Positions 17,865 through 27,046 are shown, counted from the first letter of the stretch. The stretch: DNA of 64,000 nucleotides from Acidibrevibacterium fodinaquatile (GCF_003352165.1 NZ_CP029176.1:744001-808000); one strand, 5' to 3'. The notes: a model not told the origin generated them from the letters alone. Translations and numbers: made by a program.

Positions 17865-18920
17865 CTACGCGATCCAGGATTCGGCGCCGCCCTGCGTGAA
17901 ATGCACGCCGCCCGCCTCGCCGCCGGCGGCGCGGAGGGCGCGCAGCACCGCCATGCGGCGCGCCGGCGGCACGATGAACATCATGAACCCGCCACCGCCG
18001 GCGCCGGAAACCTTGCCACCGATGGCGCCGGCGGCGAAGGCTTCATCCAGCAGACGGTCGATCGCGCCGGTGCTGACCCCGGCGGCGGTGGCCTTTTTCG
18101 CGCGCCAGGAGCGGTTCAGAATCTCCGCCATGTGCGCAATCTCGCCGCGCAGCAGGGCGAGCTTCATCTCGATCGCATCGCGCTTGAGACGATGCAGGTT
18201 TTCGAGCGCGGCGCCATCGGGCAGGGCCATGTTGCGCTGCTGCTCGGCGATGATTTTTTCCGACGCGCGCGAGACGCCGGTGAAACAGACCACCATCGAG
18301 GTCTCAAGCTCGTTCAGCATCGCCGGCGTCACCCGCAGCGGGTTGACGATCACCCGGTCACCGGGAAGAAATTCGATGAAATTGGCGCCGCCGAAGGTCG
18401 CCGCGTATTGATCCTGCTTGCCGCCGGCAAGACCGAGATCGATCCGCTCGATCTCATAGGCGAGATGGGCGATGTCATAGGGCCCGAGCGGGGCGGCAAG
18501 CCGCGCAACGAACGCCTCGACCAGGGCGACGACCAGCGCCGAGGAGGAACCAAGGCCCGAGCCTGGCGGCGCATCGACGAAGGAGGTGAGGCGGAACGGC
18601 GCCATCCGCCCGCCGGCGTGCTCTGCGATCATCCGCCGCGCGACCCCGGCATGGAGGGCGAGACGGGCGCCGGCGAAGGTCACGTCATCGGCCGCGAAAT
18701 CCTCCTCGATGCCGAGATCGGGGGCGATGAAATGGCTGCGCCCGTCCGTCGAGGGTTCGATGAAGGCATAGGCAAAGCGATTGATGGTGACGTTGAGCAC
18801 GGCGCCGCCATGCGCCTCGCTATACGGGTTGAGATCGGTGCCGCCGCCGGCAAGCCCGAGGCGAAGCGGGACGCGCGCGCGCACCGTGGCGCCGGGGGCG
18901 GGTTGCGAGGTCGCGAGCAT
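17865..18920 (-). CDS. hddA: D-glycero-alpha-D-manno-heptose 7-phosphate kinase (GHMP family)
   Basis: 351 residues. The start ATG (18918-18920) lies 2 nt after the upstream stop with GGAG 8 nt away; an overlapping TTG is a weaker option. RVPLRLGLAGGGTDL at the N-terminus and PPGSGLGSSSA (ATP-binding GHMP motif) identify the HddA kinase group, with GKVSGAGGGGFMM near the C-terminus. HddA makes heptose 1,7-bisphosphate for GDP-heptose synthesis. The gene just upstream encodes the phosphatase and nucleotidyltransferase that act next, so the pathway context is strong. No gmhA isomerase gene is in the window. Confidence 0.88.
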   Translation of the reverse strand: MLATSQPAPGATVRARVPLRLGLAGGGTDLNPYSEAHGGAVLNVTINRFAYAFIEPSTDGRSHFIAPDLGIEEDFAADDVTFAGARLALHAGVARRMIAEHAGGRMAPFRLTSFVDAPPGSGLGSSSALVVALVEAFVARLAAPLGPYDIAHLAYEIERIDLGLAGGKQDQYAATFGGANFIEFLPGDRVIVNPLRVTPAMLNELETSMVVCFTGVSRASEKIIAEQQRNMALPDGAALENLHRLKRDAIEMKLALLRGEIAHMAEILNRSWRAKKATAAGVSTGAIDRLLDEAFAAGAIGGKVSGAGGGGFMMFIVPPARRMAVLRALRAAGGEAGGVHFTQGGAESWIA

Positions 18921-18922
18921 GG

Positions 18923-20152
18923 TCAAAACTCCGCGATGGGGGTGAGAGAGGCAAGATGGGGGGCAAGGAAGGCGAACAGATCGCCGCCCGGAAACAAAAG
19001 CCCGCGCACGCCGGCCGCGGCGGCCGCCGCGAGATCGCTTTCCTTGTCGCCGACGAGAAGCGCCCGGGCGGGATCGACCTCCCAGGCGCGCATCAGATCG
19101 AGGATCATCCCCGGCCCGGGCTTGCGCCAGTCGCTTTCGCGGCGATAGGCGGCAACAGACCCCTCCGGGTGGGTCGGGCAGAAGCGGATATCGTCGATCG
19201 TGCCGCCGGCGCGCCGCACCTCCGCGACCATCCAGGCGTGCAGATCAGTGACCGCCGCCTCGTCATAGAATCCGCGCGCAACGCCGGCCTGATTGGTGAC
19301 GACGAAAACGTGCAAGCCGGCCTCGGTCGCCGCCCGGATCGCCGCCTTCGCGCCCGGCATCCATTCGAACCGCGCGCGCGTGCCGACATAGCCGTGATCG
19401 ACATTGATCACCCCGTCGCGGTCGAGAAAGAGGGCAGGGCGGTGCAATTGGCGCGGGATTTCGGCGGCGGCGCGGGCGAGATCGGCGGGGATGCCGATAT
19501 CGCGGAAATAGCCGCTCGCGACCATCCCGCGCACCGCGCCGCGCGCCGCGAGCGCCGGCAGCACGTCGCGCTCCAGCGAACAACGCGGCGCGAGATGCGC
19601 AACGATCTCGCGTGACATCAGATAGAGGCCGGCATTGATCAGCCCCGGACCCGCCTGCGCCGGCCGCTCGGCGAAGGCGATGACGCGCTCGCCCTCCAAG
19701 GTCACGACGCCATAGCGGCTGGCATCGGGGATGGCGCGCAGCACCATGCGCGCGAGCCCCGCCGGCGGTGCGCCGAGCAGGGGGGCGAGGTTGCAGTCAA
19801 ACAAAGAATCGCCGTTGCACAGCAGAAACCGCGGCGCCAGCAGGTCGCGCGCGTGAAACACCGCGCCGCCGGTGCCGGCGCGCTCGGGCTCTTCCGAGAC
19901 CGTGATGCCGACCGCGGCGGGGAGGGTGCGGCGGATCGCCGGGATGGCGTCGCGCAGCCGCTCGGCGAGATGGCCGGCGAGGAGAACGAAATCATCGATG
20001 CCGAAGCGGATCATCTCGCGCATCAGCCAGGCGAGGAACGGCCGGTCGCCGATCGGAAGGATCGGCTTCGGGGTGGTTTCGGCGAGCGCGCCAAGACGGC
20101 TCGCCATCCCGCCGGCGAGGATCACGCATTGCCGGATCGCGGGTTCGCCCAC
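18923..20152 (-). CDS. Fused heptose-1-phosphate nucleotidyltransferase (HddC-like) and heptose bisphosphate phosphatase (GmhB-like)
   Basis: 409 residues from a GTG start; the start is uncertain because no strong ribosome binding site is visible. Residues about 1-230 form a sugar nucleotidyltransferase: QCVILAGGMASRLG, then TPKPILPIGDRP and LLCNGDSLFD. Residues about 235-400 form a HAD phosphatase of the GmhB/HisB type: LFLDRDGVINVDHGYVG, VVTNQAGVARG, CPTHPEG and LLVGDKESDL. These are steps 3 and 4 of ADP/GDP-heptose synthesis, joined in one chain. HddA is encoded 2 nt downstream. The first domain could use another NTP or sugar; the heptose assignment comes from the partner domain and neighbour. 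Confidence 0.85.
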   Translation of the reverse strand: MGEPAIRQCVILAGGMASRLGALAETTPKPILPIGDRPFLAWLMREMIRFGIDDFVLLAGHLAERLRDAIPAIRRTLPAAVGITVSEEPERAGTGGAVFHARDLLAPRFLLCNGDSLFDCNLAPLLGAPPAGLARMVLRAIPDASRYGVVTLEGERVIAFAERPAQAGPGLINAGLYLMSREIVAHLAPRCSLERDVLPALAARGAVRGMVASGYFRDIGIPADLARAAAEIPRQLHRPALFLDRDGVINVDHGYVGTRARFEWMPGAKAAIRAATEAGLHVFVVTNQAGVARGFYDEAAVTDLHAWMVAEVRRAGGTIDDIRFCPTHPEGSVAAYRRESDWRKPGPGMILDLMRAWEVDPARALLVGDKESDLAAAAAAGVRGLLFPGGDLFAFLAPHLASLTPIAEF

Positions 20153-20448
20153 GGCGCGGCCTAGCGGCTGATGGCGGCGCGAAAAAGCCGCGCGGGAAAG
20201 AAATAATTGATTGAGATCAAGACGCAGTCGTTTCCGGGCGGTATAAGGGCGCGTGCCGATATTTTTCCAGACGAGCCTGCTTTGTCGCAAGTATTTGAAG
20301 GGGACATCGCGGCGTTGGGCGTTGGCATTACCTTGATTTGCCTTCTCATGGTATTACGTCTCTTGTCGAGAGAATGCGAAATCCACGGTCCACGCGGGGC
20401 GCGGACCGCAAGCGGGGGGTGATCGTAACCGGAGATTAACCATTGACC

Positions 20449-20682
20449 ATGTATACACGCTTGCACATGTTCAAATTCCCTTCGCTGTCTGGGGTGTTCA
20501 TGCCGTTTGCCGCCCGCGGCGAGCCGGGCCGGAAGCGGGAACGGCGCGCCCTCAGCGAAATGGGTCGGCGCGAGGCGCCGCTGCCGTGGAAATTCGCTCT
20601 GCCGCTGATCGTCGCGCTCTCGCTCGTTCTTTGGGCGGTGATCATCGTCGCCGCCGAACGGCTGCTGAGCGCGATCATCTGA
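20449..20682 (+). CDS. Small protein with one C-terminal membrane segment, unknown
   Basis: 77 residues from ATG 20449 (or from a TTG at 20443 with GGAG 8 nt upstream, or ATG 20500 for a 60-residue form). An Arg-rich middle (GEPGRKRERRALSEMGRREA) is followed by one hydrophobic helix (FALPLIVALSLVLWAVIIVAA). The end overlaps the convergent SDR gene by 8 nt. It was not recognised. Basic-then-hydrophobic order fits a tail-anchored inner-membrane peptide. The 20153-20448 interval upstream shows nothing else that could be supported. Confidence 0.4.
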   Translation: MYTRLHMFKFPSLSGVFMPFAARGEPGRKRERRALSEMGRREAPLPWKFALPLIVALSLVLWAVIIVAAERLLSAII

Positions 20683-21625
20683 CCGCAACCGTCTCCAGCC
20701 AGTTCAGCGTCGCGGCGAGCCCCTGGCGCAGCGGCACCGGCTCGCCGAGCCCGAGCGCCGTCCGCAATGCCTCCGGCGCGCCGAGGGAGTGGCGGATTTC
20801 GCCCTTACGCGCCGGCGCGGGACGAATGTCGGCCGCGCGCCCGCAGAGACCGGCGATACTCTCGGCGAGATCGCGCACCGAGGTCGCGCACCCGGTGCAG
20901 ACATTGAAGACCGCGCCTGGCGCGACCCGTTCGCCCCGCAATTGCCGCATCGCGGCGGCAAGGGCGGCGACGACATCGGCGACATAGACGAAATCGCGCG
21001 TCTGCCCGCCATCGCCGAACACCGCCACCGGTTGCCCGGCGCGGAGGCGATCGCAAAAAATCGAAATTACCCCCGAATAGGGCGAGCGCGGATCCTGGCG
21101 CGGGCCATAGACGTTGAAAAAGCGCAGGCCAAGGGTCGGGATACCGTGCACGTGGCTCGCCACCCGCGCATGGTGCTCGCACCCGAGCTTGTCGGCGCCA
21201 TAGGCCGAAAGCGGCCGCGTCGCGGTCTGCTCGGTGATCGGCAAGGCCGCCGCATCGCCATAAACCGCGGCCGAGGAGGCATAAACCACCGGCACCGGCG
21301 CCGGCAGGGTGCGGAGCACCTCAAACAGCGTGATCAAGCCACCGAGATTGACCTGATGCGTCGCAAGCCAGGCCTCGATCCCGCGCTCGACGGAGGCGAT
21401 GGCGGCGAGATGAAAGCAGCCGGCGATGCCCTGGGCGGCGCTTCGCATCAGCGCGGGGTCGGTGATCGAGCCTTCGATGAAGGTGACCCCCTCGGGCACA
21501 TTCTCACGCCGCCCGGTGGAAAGATCATCGACCACCCGCACCCGGTGCCCGTCGGCGAGCAGGGCGGCGACGAGGTGCGAGCCGATGAACCCGGCGCCGC
21601 CGGTAACCAGATAGGTCTCGCTCAT
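20675..21625 (-). CDS. NAD-dependent sugar epimerase/dehydratase (extended SDR, UDP-glucose 4-epimerase-like)
   Basis: 316 residues. NAD-binding TGGAGFIGSHL at 8-18, catalytic YGADK (YxxxK) with VVYASSAAVYG supplying the Ser, and RFFNVYGPRQDP are the hallmarks of GalE/WbiI-like extended SDRs. It likely interconverts a nucleotide sugar for the glycan built by this cluster. The ATG overlaps the stop of the upstream glycosyltransferase as ATGA. Substrate is not determined by the motifs. Confidence 0.88.
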   Translation of the reverse strand: MSETYLVTGGAGFIGSHLVAALLADGHRVRVVDDLSTGRRENVPEGVTFIEGSITDPALMRSAAQGIAGCFHLAAIASVERGIEAWLATHQVNLGGLITLFEVLRTLPAPVPVVYASSAAVYGDAAALPITEQTATRPLSAYGADKLGCEHHARVASHVHGIPTLGLRFFNVYGPRQDPRSPYSGVISIFCDRLRAGQPVAVFGDGGQTRDFVYVADVVAALAAAMRQLRGERVAPGAVFNVCTGCATSVRDLAESIAGLCGRAADIRPAPARKGEIRHSLGAPEALRTALGLGEPVPLRQGLAATLNWLETVAVR

Positions 21626-22728
21626 ATCCCCTCCTTTACCGCGCGCGCCGCGGCACCGCCGAATAAATCGTCATAGGCGGAAAACATCGCCTGTTGGTCG
21701 AAAACCTGCTCGGCCCGCGCCCGGTTCGCCGCCCCGATCGCCGCCCGCGCCGCCGGCTCGGCAAGCAAGCGCGCGATCGCCCCGGCCAGCGCGTCCGCGG
21801 CCAGCGGCACGACATAGGGCGCGTTCTCCGGCGCCAGCATCGTCCGCACATCGCCGACATCGGTCGCCGCGACCGCCAGCCCGCTCGCCATCGCCTCCAG
21901 AACCGAAAGCGGCATCTGCTCGGTATCCGATGACAACGCAAAAACATCAAAAAACCGATAAAGTGCTGCGGGTTCGGCGACCGCGCCGGTGAAATGGGCG
22001 CGCACGCCGCGCCGTGCCGCCTCCGCTTCCAAGGCTGCCCGCGCCGGCCCGTCGCCGACGATGACGAGCAGCGGCATCGGCGCCGGCAAAGCGGCGCAGG
22101 CGGCGATCAGGCGGGAGAGATTTTTCTCCGCCCGCAACGCCGCGACGGTGCCGACCACCGGCGCGCCATGCGCCTCCCAGGGCGGCATCCCGCGCGGGCC
22201 GGGCGCGAAGCGGGCGAGATCGACCCCGTTCGGCACATAGCGCAGCCGCCGCCGCGGCAGCCGCCAAATGTCGGTCGCGATGCGATAAAGATTTTCCGAG
22301 GGCAGCATCACCGTCGCACGGCGGAGAACGAGGCGCCGCAGCCAAACCCTGCGCCGGAGCTGCCGCGCCCGCTCCTCGGGGCCAAACCCGTCCTCCATGT
22401 GGAGATGCGCAACGCCCGCGAAGAGATTGGCCATCGCCCACTCGATCGTGCCCCAGTTGCTGGTGACCAGAAGATCGGGGCGGAGCGCGCCGAGCAGCGC
22501 CCGGATGCGGCGGAGATTGGCGAGCGTTTCGCCCTTTTGCAGCGGATTGTCGACGAACGTGACGTCGAGCCCGGGCGCCAGCCGGGCGCGGCACTCGGTA
22601 TTGCCGTCCATCGCGAAGATCATATGGCGATAGCGGGTGCCGAAATGATTGGCGAGCATCGCAAAGCGCATCTGCGGCCCACCGACCGCGAAGGTCGAGA
22701 ACACATGCAAAAGACGCGGCGGCGTCAT
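21622..22728 (-). CDS. Glycosyltransferase family 4
   Basis: 368 residues. LHVFSTFAVGGPQMRF at the N-terminus carries the GG acceptor loop. VVGTVAALRAEKNLSRLIAA, LVIVGDGPARAAL and SSDTEQMPLSVLEAMASGL (E-x7-E motif) form the donor-binding half. It probably transfers a hexose or heptose in surface glycan assembly. It is joined by ATGA overlaps on both sides: with the upstream oxidoreductase-epimerase fusion and with the downstream SDR, so all three are one operon. Confidence 0.92.
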   Translation of the reverse strand: MTPPRLLHVFSTFAVGGPQMRFAMLANHFGTRYRHMIFAMDGNTECRARLAPGLDVTFVDNPLQKGETLANLRRIRALLGALRPDLLVTSNWGTIEWAMANLFAGVAHLHMEDGFGPEERARQLRRRVWLRRLVLRRATVMLPSENLYRIATDIWRLPRRRLRYVPNGVDLARFAPGPRGMPPWEAHGAPVVGTVAALRAEKNLSRLIAACAALPAPMPLLVIVGDGPARAALEAEAARRGVRAHFTGAVAEPAALYRFFDVFALSSDTEQMPLSVLEAMASGLAVAATDVGDVRTMLAPENAPYVVPLAADALAGAIARLLAEPAARAAIGAANRARAEQVFDQQAMFSAYDDLFGGAAARAVKEGI

Positions 22729-24815
22729 CGCGCCGCCGCGCCAAACGCCTCGGCGAGGAAGGTCGCGCGATCGGCGACCGGCTGCCAGCCGAGCGCTTCC
22801 TTCGCATCCGTGCAGTCAAACCGCGCGCGCAGGCCGCGGGAAAGCAGATCATGAAAGCTCGGCGCCGCAGCCTTGCGCCCGCCGAGCCGCTTGATCAGCC
22901 ATTTCCCCCGCTCGATGAGCAGGAGGCGAAGCGGCGATTGCGGATGAAAGCGAAGCGGCCGGCCGAGCGCGGCGGCGAGGGCTTCGGTATAGTCGCGGGC
23001 GCTGAGCCGAACATCGCCGACCAGGTTGAAAGCGCGCCCGCCGATCCCCGGCGCCGCGCAGGCGCTGGCGATCGCCGCCGCGACGTCGCCGGCGAGCACG
23101 AAAGGGAGCGGGTTGCGCCCGTCATTCCAGCCGAGACAGTGCTGTTCGTTGTTATAGACGCCGAGCCCGCTATGAAACGGCGAGGTGCCGGCCCCGACCA
23201 CGAGGCCGGGGCGGAGAATGACGATCTCCAACCCTTGGCGCCCGTTTTCGGCGAGCAAAGCGCGATCGCAGATCGCCTTGGCGCGGGCGTAATCGGCGCG
23301 CTTCTCGGCCTTGGGGTCGGGCGGGGTCGCGCCGGTGACTGGCGCTGCTTGCGGGCCGAGATAGAGCCCGGCGATCGAGCCGATATGAATGAGCCGCCGC
23401 ACGCCATGGGCACGGCAGACCGCGGCCACCGTCTCGGCGCCGCCGACCATTGCCTGGCGGATCTCCGCGAAACTGCCGCCGCCGCCGCCATGGGCGAGAT
23501 TGACGACCACCGGCGCCGCGCCGATCGCTTCTGCCACCGCCGCGGCGTCATTGATGTCGCCGCCATGAAGCGACACCGCCGGGTCGTGAAAAATCGCCGG
23601 CAGATTGCGGATCGAGCGCGCCATGACGGCGACCCGCTTGCCGTCTGCGACCAAGCGCGCGACCAGATGCCGGCCAATGAACCCGGTGCCGCCGAGCACC
23701 GCGACGTCAGCCCCGCCGTCACCCGCGGGCTCGAGCGCCGGCGCCGGCGAAGCCGGCGGGAAAACCGCCGCGATCCGCTCGCAGGTCGCAACCAGCGCGG
23801 CACCGAAAGCGCCATCCAGCGGCGGTTGCGCGCCACTCGCCAGCGCCGCGTGAAAGGCGGCGATGCTGCCTTGCATGCTGAGAAAGAACGGGTCGCTCGG
23901 CGGGCGGAGCCGCAGCATCGCAAGCCCATAGGCCGCGAGATTGCCGAGACTGTCGCGGGCGGTCTCTGCCGCGAGATGCGTCCCCGACAGCGCATGATCG
24001 AGCGCGTCGAGCCAGCGCGTCCGCCCCTCGCGGGTGTAGCGATTGGTGAGGATATCGGCGGTGAGCACGCCATCATCGCCAACGACGCTGATCCGCCATA
24101 CCGGATAGGACTGCCCGACCGCGAAATGGAGCTGCGCCGGAAGCCGCGCGCCGGCGAGCGAGACCTCGAGGGTGGGGAAGAAATCCACCCCCGGCGCGAG
24201 TTCGAGGCTGGCCCCGGCGAGCGCCCGCACCTCACCGATCGGGCCGGCGAGCGTGGCGATCTGCGAAAGCGGATGCACTGCCTGCTCGAGCAGGATGTTG
24301 CCCGGCGCCTGGAACATCCAATGGCCGAATTGTCCCGCCGCGAGTTGGCGGAGCGGCACATGATAAAGGCAGCTCAGGAAGCGCGGCCGCCCGATCGCGC
24401 CGGCGGAAAGCGCCTGGCGGAGACGAACAAAGGCGGGGTGGTGGACGAAATTCTGATTGACGCCGAGCACGACCCCGCACGCCGCCGCGCGTTCGACCAA
24501 GCGCTGCGCGTCAGACGCCGTGGTGGCGAGCGGCTTTTCGAGCAGCACCGGAATGCCGGCCGCGATCAGCGGTTCCGCGACCACGTGATGAAGCGGCGGC
24601 GGCACCAGGACATGGGCGGCATCGATCCCACCCGCCGCCAGCGCTGCCTCGACCGAGGGAAACACCGCCTCGGTCGCGCAGGCGCGCGCAAGCCGCCGCG
24701 CCGCCGCCTCGTTCGGATCGATGACGGCGGCAATCGTGAAACCTTGGAGGGATTTCAGGGCATCCGCATGGACGCGGGCGATATAGCCGGCGCCAACCAG
24801 GGCAATGCGTTTCAC
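22725..24815 (-). CDS. Fusion of Gfo/Idh/MocA-type oxidoreductase and NAD-dependent epimerase
   Basis: 696 residues from a GTG start. Residues about 1-350 are a Gfo/Idh/MocA dehydrogenase: IALVGAGYIARVHADAL (NAD site), then VLLEKPLATT with the EKP motif. Residues about 370-696 are an extended SDR: VAVLGGTGFIGRHLVARL, then HIGSIAG and YARAK (YxxxK). Each domain is close to full size. The two would act on the same nucleotide sugar in sequence, for example oxidation at C3 and then epimerisation or dehydration; this is inference. It is the first gene of a three-gene ATGA-coupled operon with GT4 and SDR. Confidence 0.88.
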   Translation of the reverse strand: MKRIALVGAGYIARVHADALKSLQGFTIAAVIDPNEAAARRLARACATEAVFPSVEAALAAGGIDAAHVLVPPPLHHVVAEPLIAAGIPVLLEKPLATTASDAQRLVERAAACGVVLGVNQNFVHHPAFVRLRQALSAGAIGRPRFLSCLYHVPLRQLAAGQFGHWMFQAPGNILLEQAVHPLSQIATLAGPIGEVRALAGASLELAPGVDFFPTLEVSLAGARLPAQLHFAVGQSYPVWRISVVGDDGVLTADILTNRYTREGRTRWLDALDHALSGTHLAAETARDSLGNLAAYGLAMLRLRPPSDPFFLSMQGSIAAFHAALASGAQPPLDGAFGAALVATCERIAAVFPPASPAPALEPAGDGGADVAVLGGTGFIGRHLVARLVADGKRVAVMARSIRNLPAIFHDPAVSLHGGDINDAAAVAEAIGAAPVVVNLAHGGGGGSFAEIRQAMVGGAETVAAVCRAHGVRRLIHIGSIAGLYLGPQAAPVTGATPPDPKAEKRADYARAKAICDRALLAENGRQGLEIVILRPGLVVGAGTSPFHSGLGVYNNEQHCLGWNDGRNPLPFVLAGDVAAAIASACAAPGIGGRAFNLVGDVRLSARDYTEALAAALGRPLRFHPQSPLRLLLIERGKWLIKRLGGRKAAAPSFHDLLSRGLRARFDCTDAKEALGWQPVADRATFLAEAFGAAAR

Positions 24816-24979
24816 CGTTTGCGGGCTCGTTTCATGTCGTTACGTCGGTTCGTCGCGTCGGTTACCGCGCCGCGCCGGGCGGCGCGACGGTGAGACCATT
24901 ATTCCATGCCGATAGCAAATTCGGCATTAATGGCATCAGGCGGCCGGCGCAATCGCGGCCAAATGGCGGAGGCATGACG

Positions 24980-25915
24980 ATGCGGGGCGAAACCGGCTGG
25001 CGGGGGGCGTTCATTGTCGGGATTTTCTGTCTCATCGCCTCGGGCGCGGCCCAAGCGCGCACGCTCCTCGTCGGGCCGGGGCGTCTCCTGCATCTCCCAA
25101 GCGGGGCCGCCGCCATCGCCGCGCCCGGCGACCGGATCGAAATCGACCCCGGGGTTTACGAGGATTGCGCCGTCTGGCGCGCCGATCACCTCACCATCAC
25201 CGGCGCCGGGCCGGGCGTCGTCATCGAGAACCGCATCTGTCAGGGCAAGGCGATTTTCGTGACCGAAGGCGCCTCGATCACCATCGCCCGCCTCACCCTC
25301 CGCCACGCCCGCGCGCCCGAACATAATGGCGCCGGCATCCGCGCCGAGGGCGGCGATCTCACCCTCCGCGCCGTCCGTTTCCTCGATAACGAGGACGGCA
25401 TCCTCGCCGCCGCCGCCCCGCGCGCGACGATCCGCATCGAGGACAGCGTGTTCGAGGGCAACGGCGTCTGCGCCCCGGTCTGCGCGCATGGCATCTATGT
25501 CAACGACCTCGCCAAACTTTCCGTCATCCGCTCGCGCTTTTTCGAAACCCATGACGGCCATCACATCAAATCGCGCGCCCGCGTGACCGAATTGATTGGC
25601 AATACCCTCACCGACGGGCCACGCGGCACATCGAGCTACCTCGTCGATCTGCCCAATGGCGGGGCGCTCCTGATGCAGGACAACACGCTGGAAAAAGGCC
25701 CGAAAACCGAAAACACCGGCACCGCGATCGCGATCGGCGAAGAAGGCGTGACCCACCCCAACGGCACCATCACCCTCACCGCCAACCACTTCACCAATGA
25801 CGGCCCGACGGAGACGGTGTTCGTACGCAATCTCTCCCCGATCCCGGCCCGGCTTCGGGGCAATGTCTTCGCCGGCAAGGTCATCCCCCTGATCGGGCCC
25901 GGGGAAAGCGAATAA
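24980..25915 (+). CDS. Secreted right-handed parallel beta-helix protein
   Basis: 311 residues. The second of two close ATGs was chosen because GGAGG lies 7 nt before it. A signal peptide (AFIVGIFCLIASGAAQA) is followed by short repeated turns such as LTITGAGPGVVIENR, ITIARLTLRH, LTLRAVRFLDN, IRIEDSVFEGNG and LSVIRSRFFE, typical of parallel beta-helix folds used by polysaccharide lyases and epimerases. No catalytic signature was recognised. Being beside the glycan cluster, it may bind or modify the exported polymer in the periplasm. Confidence 0.8.
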   Translation: MRGETGWRGAFIVGIFCLIASGAAQARTLLVGPGRLLHLPSGAAAIAAPGDRIEIDPGVYEDCAVWRADHLTITGAGPGVVIENRICQGKAIFVTEGASITIARLTLRHARAPEHNGAGIRAEGGDLTLRAVRFLDNEDGILAAAAPRATIRIEDSVFEGNGVCAPVCAHGIYVNDLAKLSVIRSRFFETHDGHHIKSRARVTELIGNTLTDGPRGTSSYLVDLPNGGALLMQDNTLEKGPKTENTGTAIAIGEEGVTHPNGTITLTANHFTNDGPTETVFVRNLSPIPARLRGNVFAGKVIPLIGPGESE

Positions 25916-25966
25916 CGGGGAAAAAAGTTCTTTTTTGAAAAAAAGAACCAAAAAACTTTCCCCGTT
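25914..25966. terminator. Long A/T-rich hairpin with GC clamp, family A copy
   Basis: The outer stem AACGGGG...CCCCGTT encloses the family A core (GTTCTTTTTTG, AAAAAAAGAACC, AAAAAACTTT). It begins within the stop codon of the beta-helix gene and ends 9 nt from the stop of the convergent SMP-30 gene, so it can terminate both. Confidence 0.8.
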
Positions 25967-25975
25967 GGGCGGTGC

Positions 25976-26953
25976 CTACGGCGTCGCCGCGCCCTGGGTT
26001 TCGACATAGAGGCTATAGACCGAGGTGCTGGCGCAAATGAACAGCCGGTTCCGCTTGGCGCCGCCGAAGGTGAGGTTGGCGGCGGATTCGGGGAGGTGGA
26101 TCTTGCCGATCAGATCGCCGTTCGGGGCATAGCAGCGCACGCCGTGCTCGCTCGCCGCCGCCCACCCCATGCTGCACCAGACATTGCCGTCGCAATCGGT
26201 GCGCAGGCCATCGGTGAAGCCGGGGGCGAAATCCTCGGCGAAAACCCGGCTCTTGCGGAGCTTGCCGCTGGCTGCGTCGGCGTCGAAGACGCGGATATGG
26301 GCGGGGCCGCCCTCGGTCGCGCCGCTATCGACGATGTAGAGCCGCTTTTCATCGGGCGAAAAGGCGAGGCCGTTCGGCTGCACGAAATCATCGGCGACCA
26401 CTTTGGCGCGCCCGGTCGCGGGGTCGAGGCGATAGACATTGTGCGGCAGTTCGTCTTCCCCCTTATTGCCCTCGTAATGGCCTTTGATGCCGTAATTGGG
26501 ATCGGTGAACCAGATGCCGCCGTCGGACGCGACGATGACATCGTTCGGGGAATTGAGCCGCTTGCCCTCGAACCGGTCGATGAGCACGGTGATCGAGCCG
26601 TCATGCTCGGTGCGGGTCACGCGCCGTGTGCCATGCTCGCAGGAAATCAGACGCCCCTCGCGATCGACGGTGTTGCCGTTGCTGTTGTTCGAGGGGGCGC
26701 GAAAGACGCTGACATGGCCGTCGTCTTCCAGCCAGCGGAGTTGGCGGTTATTGGGGATGTCGCTCCACACGAGATAGCGCCCGGCGCGGAAATAGGCCGG
26801 CCCTTCGGCCCAGCGGCAGCCGGTCGCGATGCGCTCGATATAGCCATTGCCGATGAGCGCCGAAAAACGCCGCTCCAGCCGTTCCACGCGGGGGTCGGGA
26901 TAGACCCAGTCCGCAAGCGGGCCGAGCGGGGCGAAGCCGCGTGTATCGATCAT
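25976..26953 (-). CDS. SMP-30/gluconolactonase family protein
   Basis: 325 residues forming a six-bladed beta-propeller. Metal-ligand residues sit in CRWAEGPAYF (Glu), LNSPNDVIVA (Asn) and LYIVDSGA (Asp). IWFTDPNYGI is the typical blade motif. Members hydrolyse sugar lactones such as gluconolactone or xylonolactone. No sugar dehydrogenase gene is adjacent, so the actual lactone is unknown. No signal peptide is visible, so it is probably cytoplasmic. Confidence 0.9.
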   Translation of the reverse strand: MIDTRGFAPLGPLADWVYPDPRVERLERRFSALIGNGYIERIATGCRWAEGPAYFRAGRYLVWSDIPNNRQLRWLEDDGHVSVFRAPSNNSNGNTVDREGRLISCEHGTRRVTRTEHDGSITVLIDRFEGKRLNSPNDVIVASDGGIWFTDPNYGIKGHYEGNKGEDELPHNVYRLDPATGRAKVVADDFVQPNGLAFSPDEKRLYIVDSGATEGGPAHIRVFDADAASGKLRKSRVFAEDFAPGFTDGLRTDCDGNVWCSMGWAAASEHGVRCYAPNGDLIGKIHLPESAANLTFGGAKRNRLFICASTSVYSLYVETQGAATP

Positions 26954-27046
26954 GTTTTCCTCCCAGGTTTGACGAGATCATGGCAGAACTATACCGGAAT
27001 GGTGCCTGAAGTCAGGATCGCGGCAAAGCCCGGAAGGAAAGCAACC

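Noticed and set aside
18921-18926. A TTG start for hddA at 18926.
   Set aside because: An ATG two codons later has better spacing from GGAG and avoids overlap with the upstream stop.
20207-20422. A 71-codon frame with a hydrophobic stretch and a TTG start.
   Set aside because: No ribosome binding site, no recognisable motif and an Arg/Gly-rich low-complexity end; not strong enough to list as a gene.
22851-24893. A 680-codon open frame antisense to the oxidoreductase-epimerase fusion.
   Set aside because: Arg/Asp/Gly-rich shadow composition with no motif, while the opposite strand carries clear NAD-binding and catalytic motifs.
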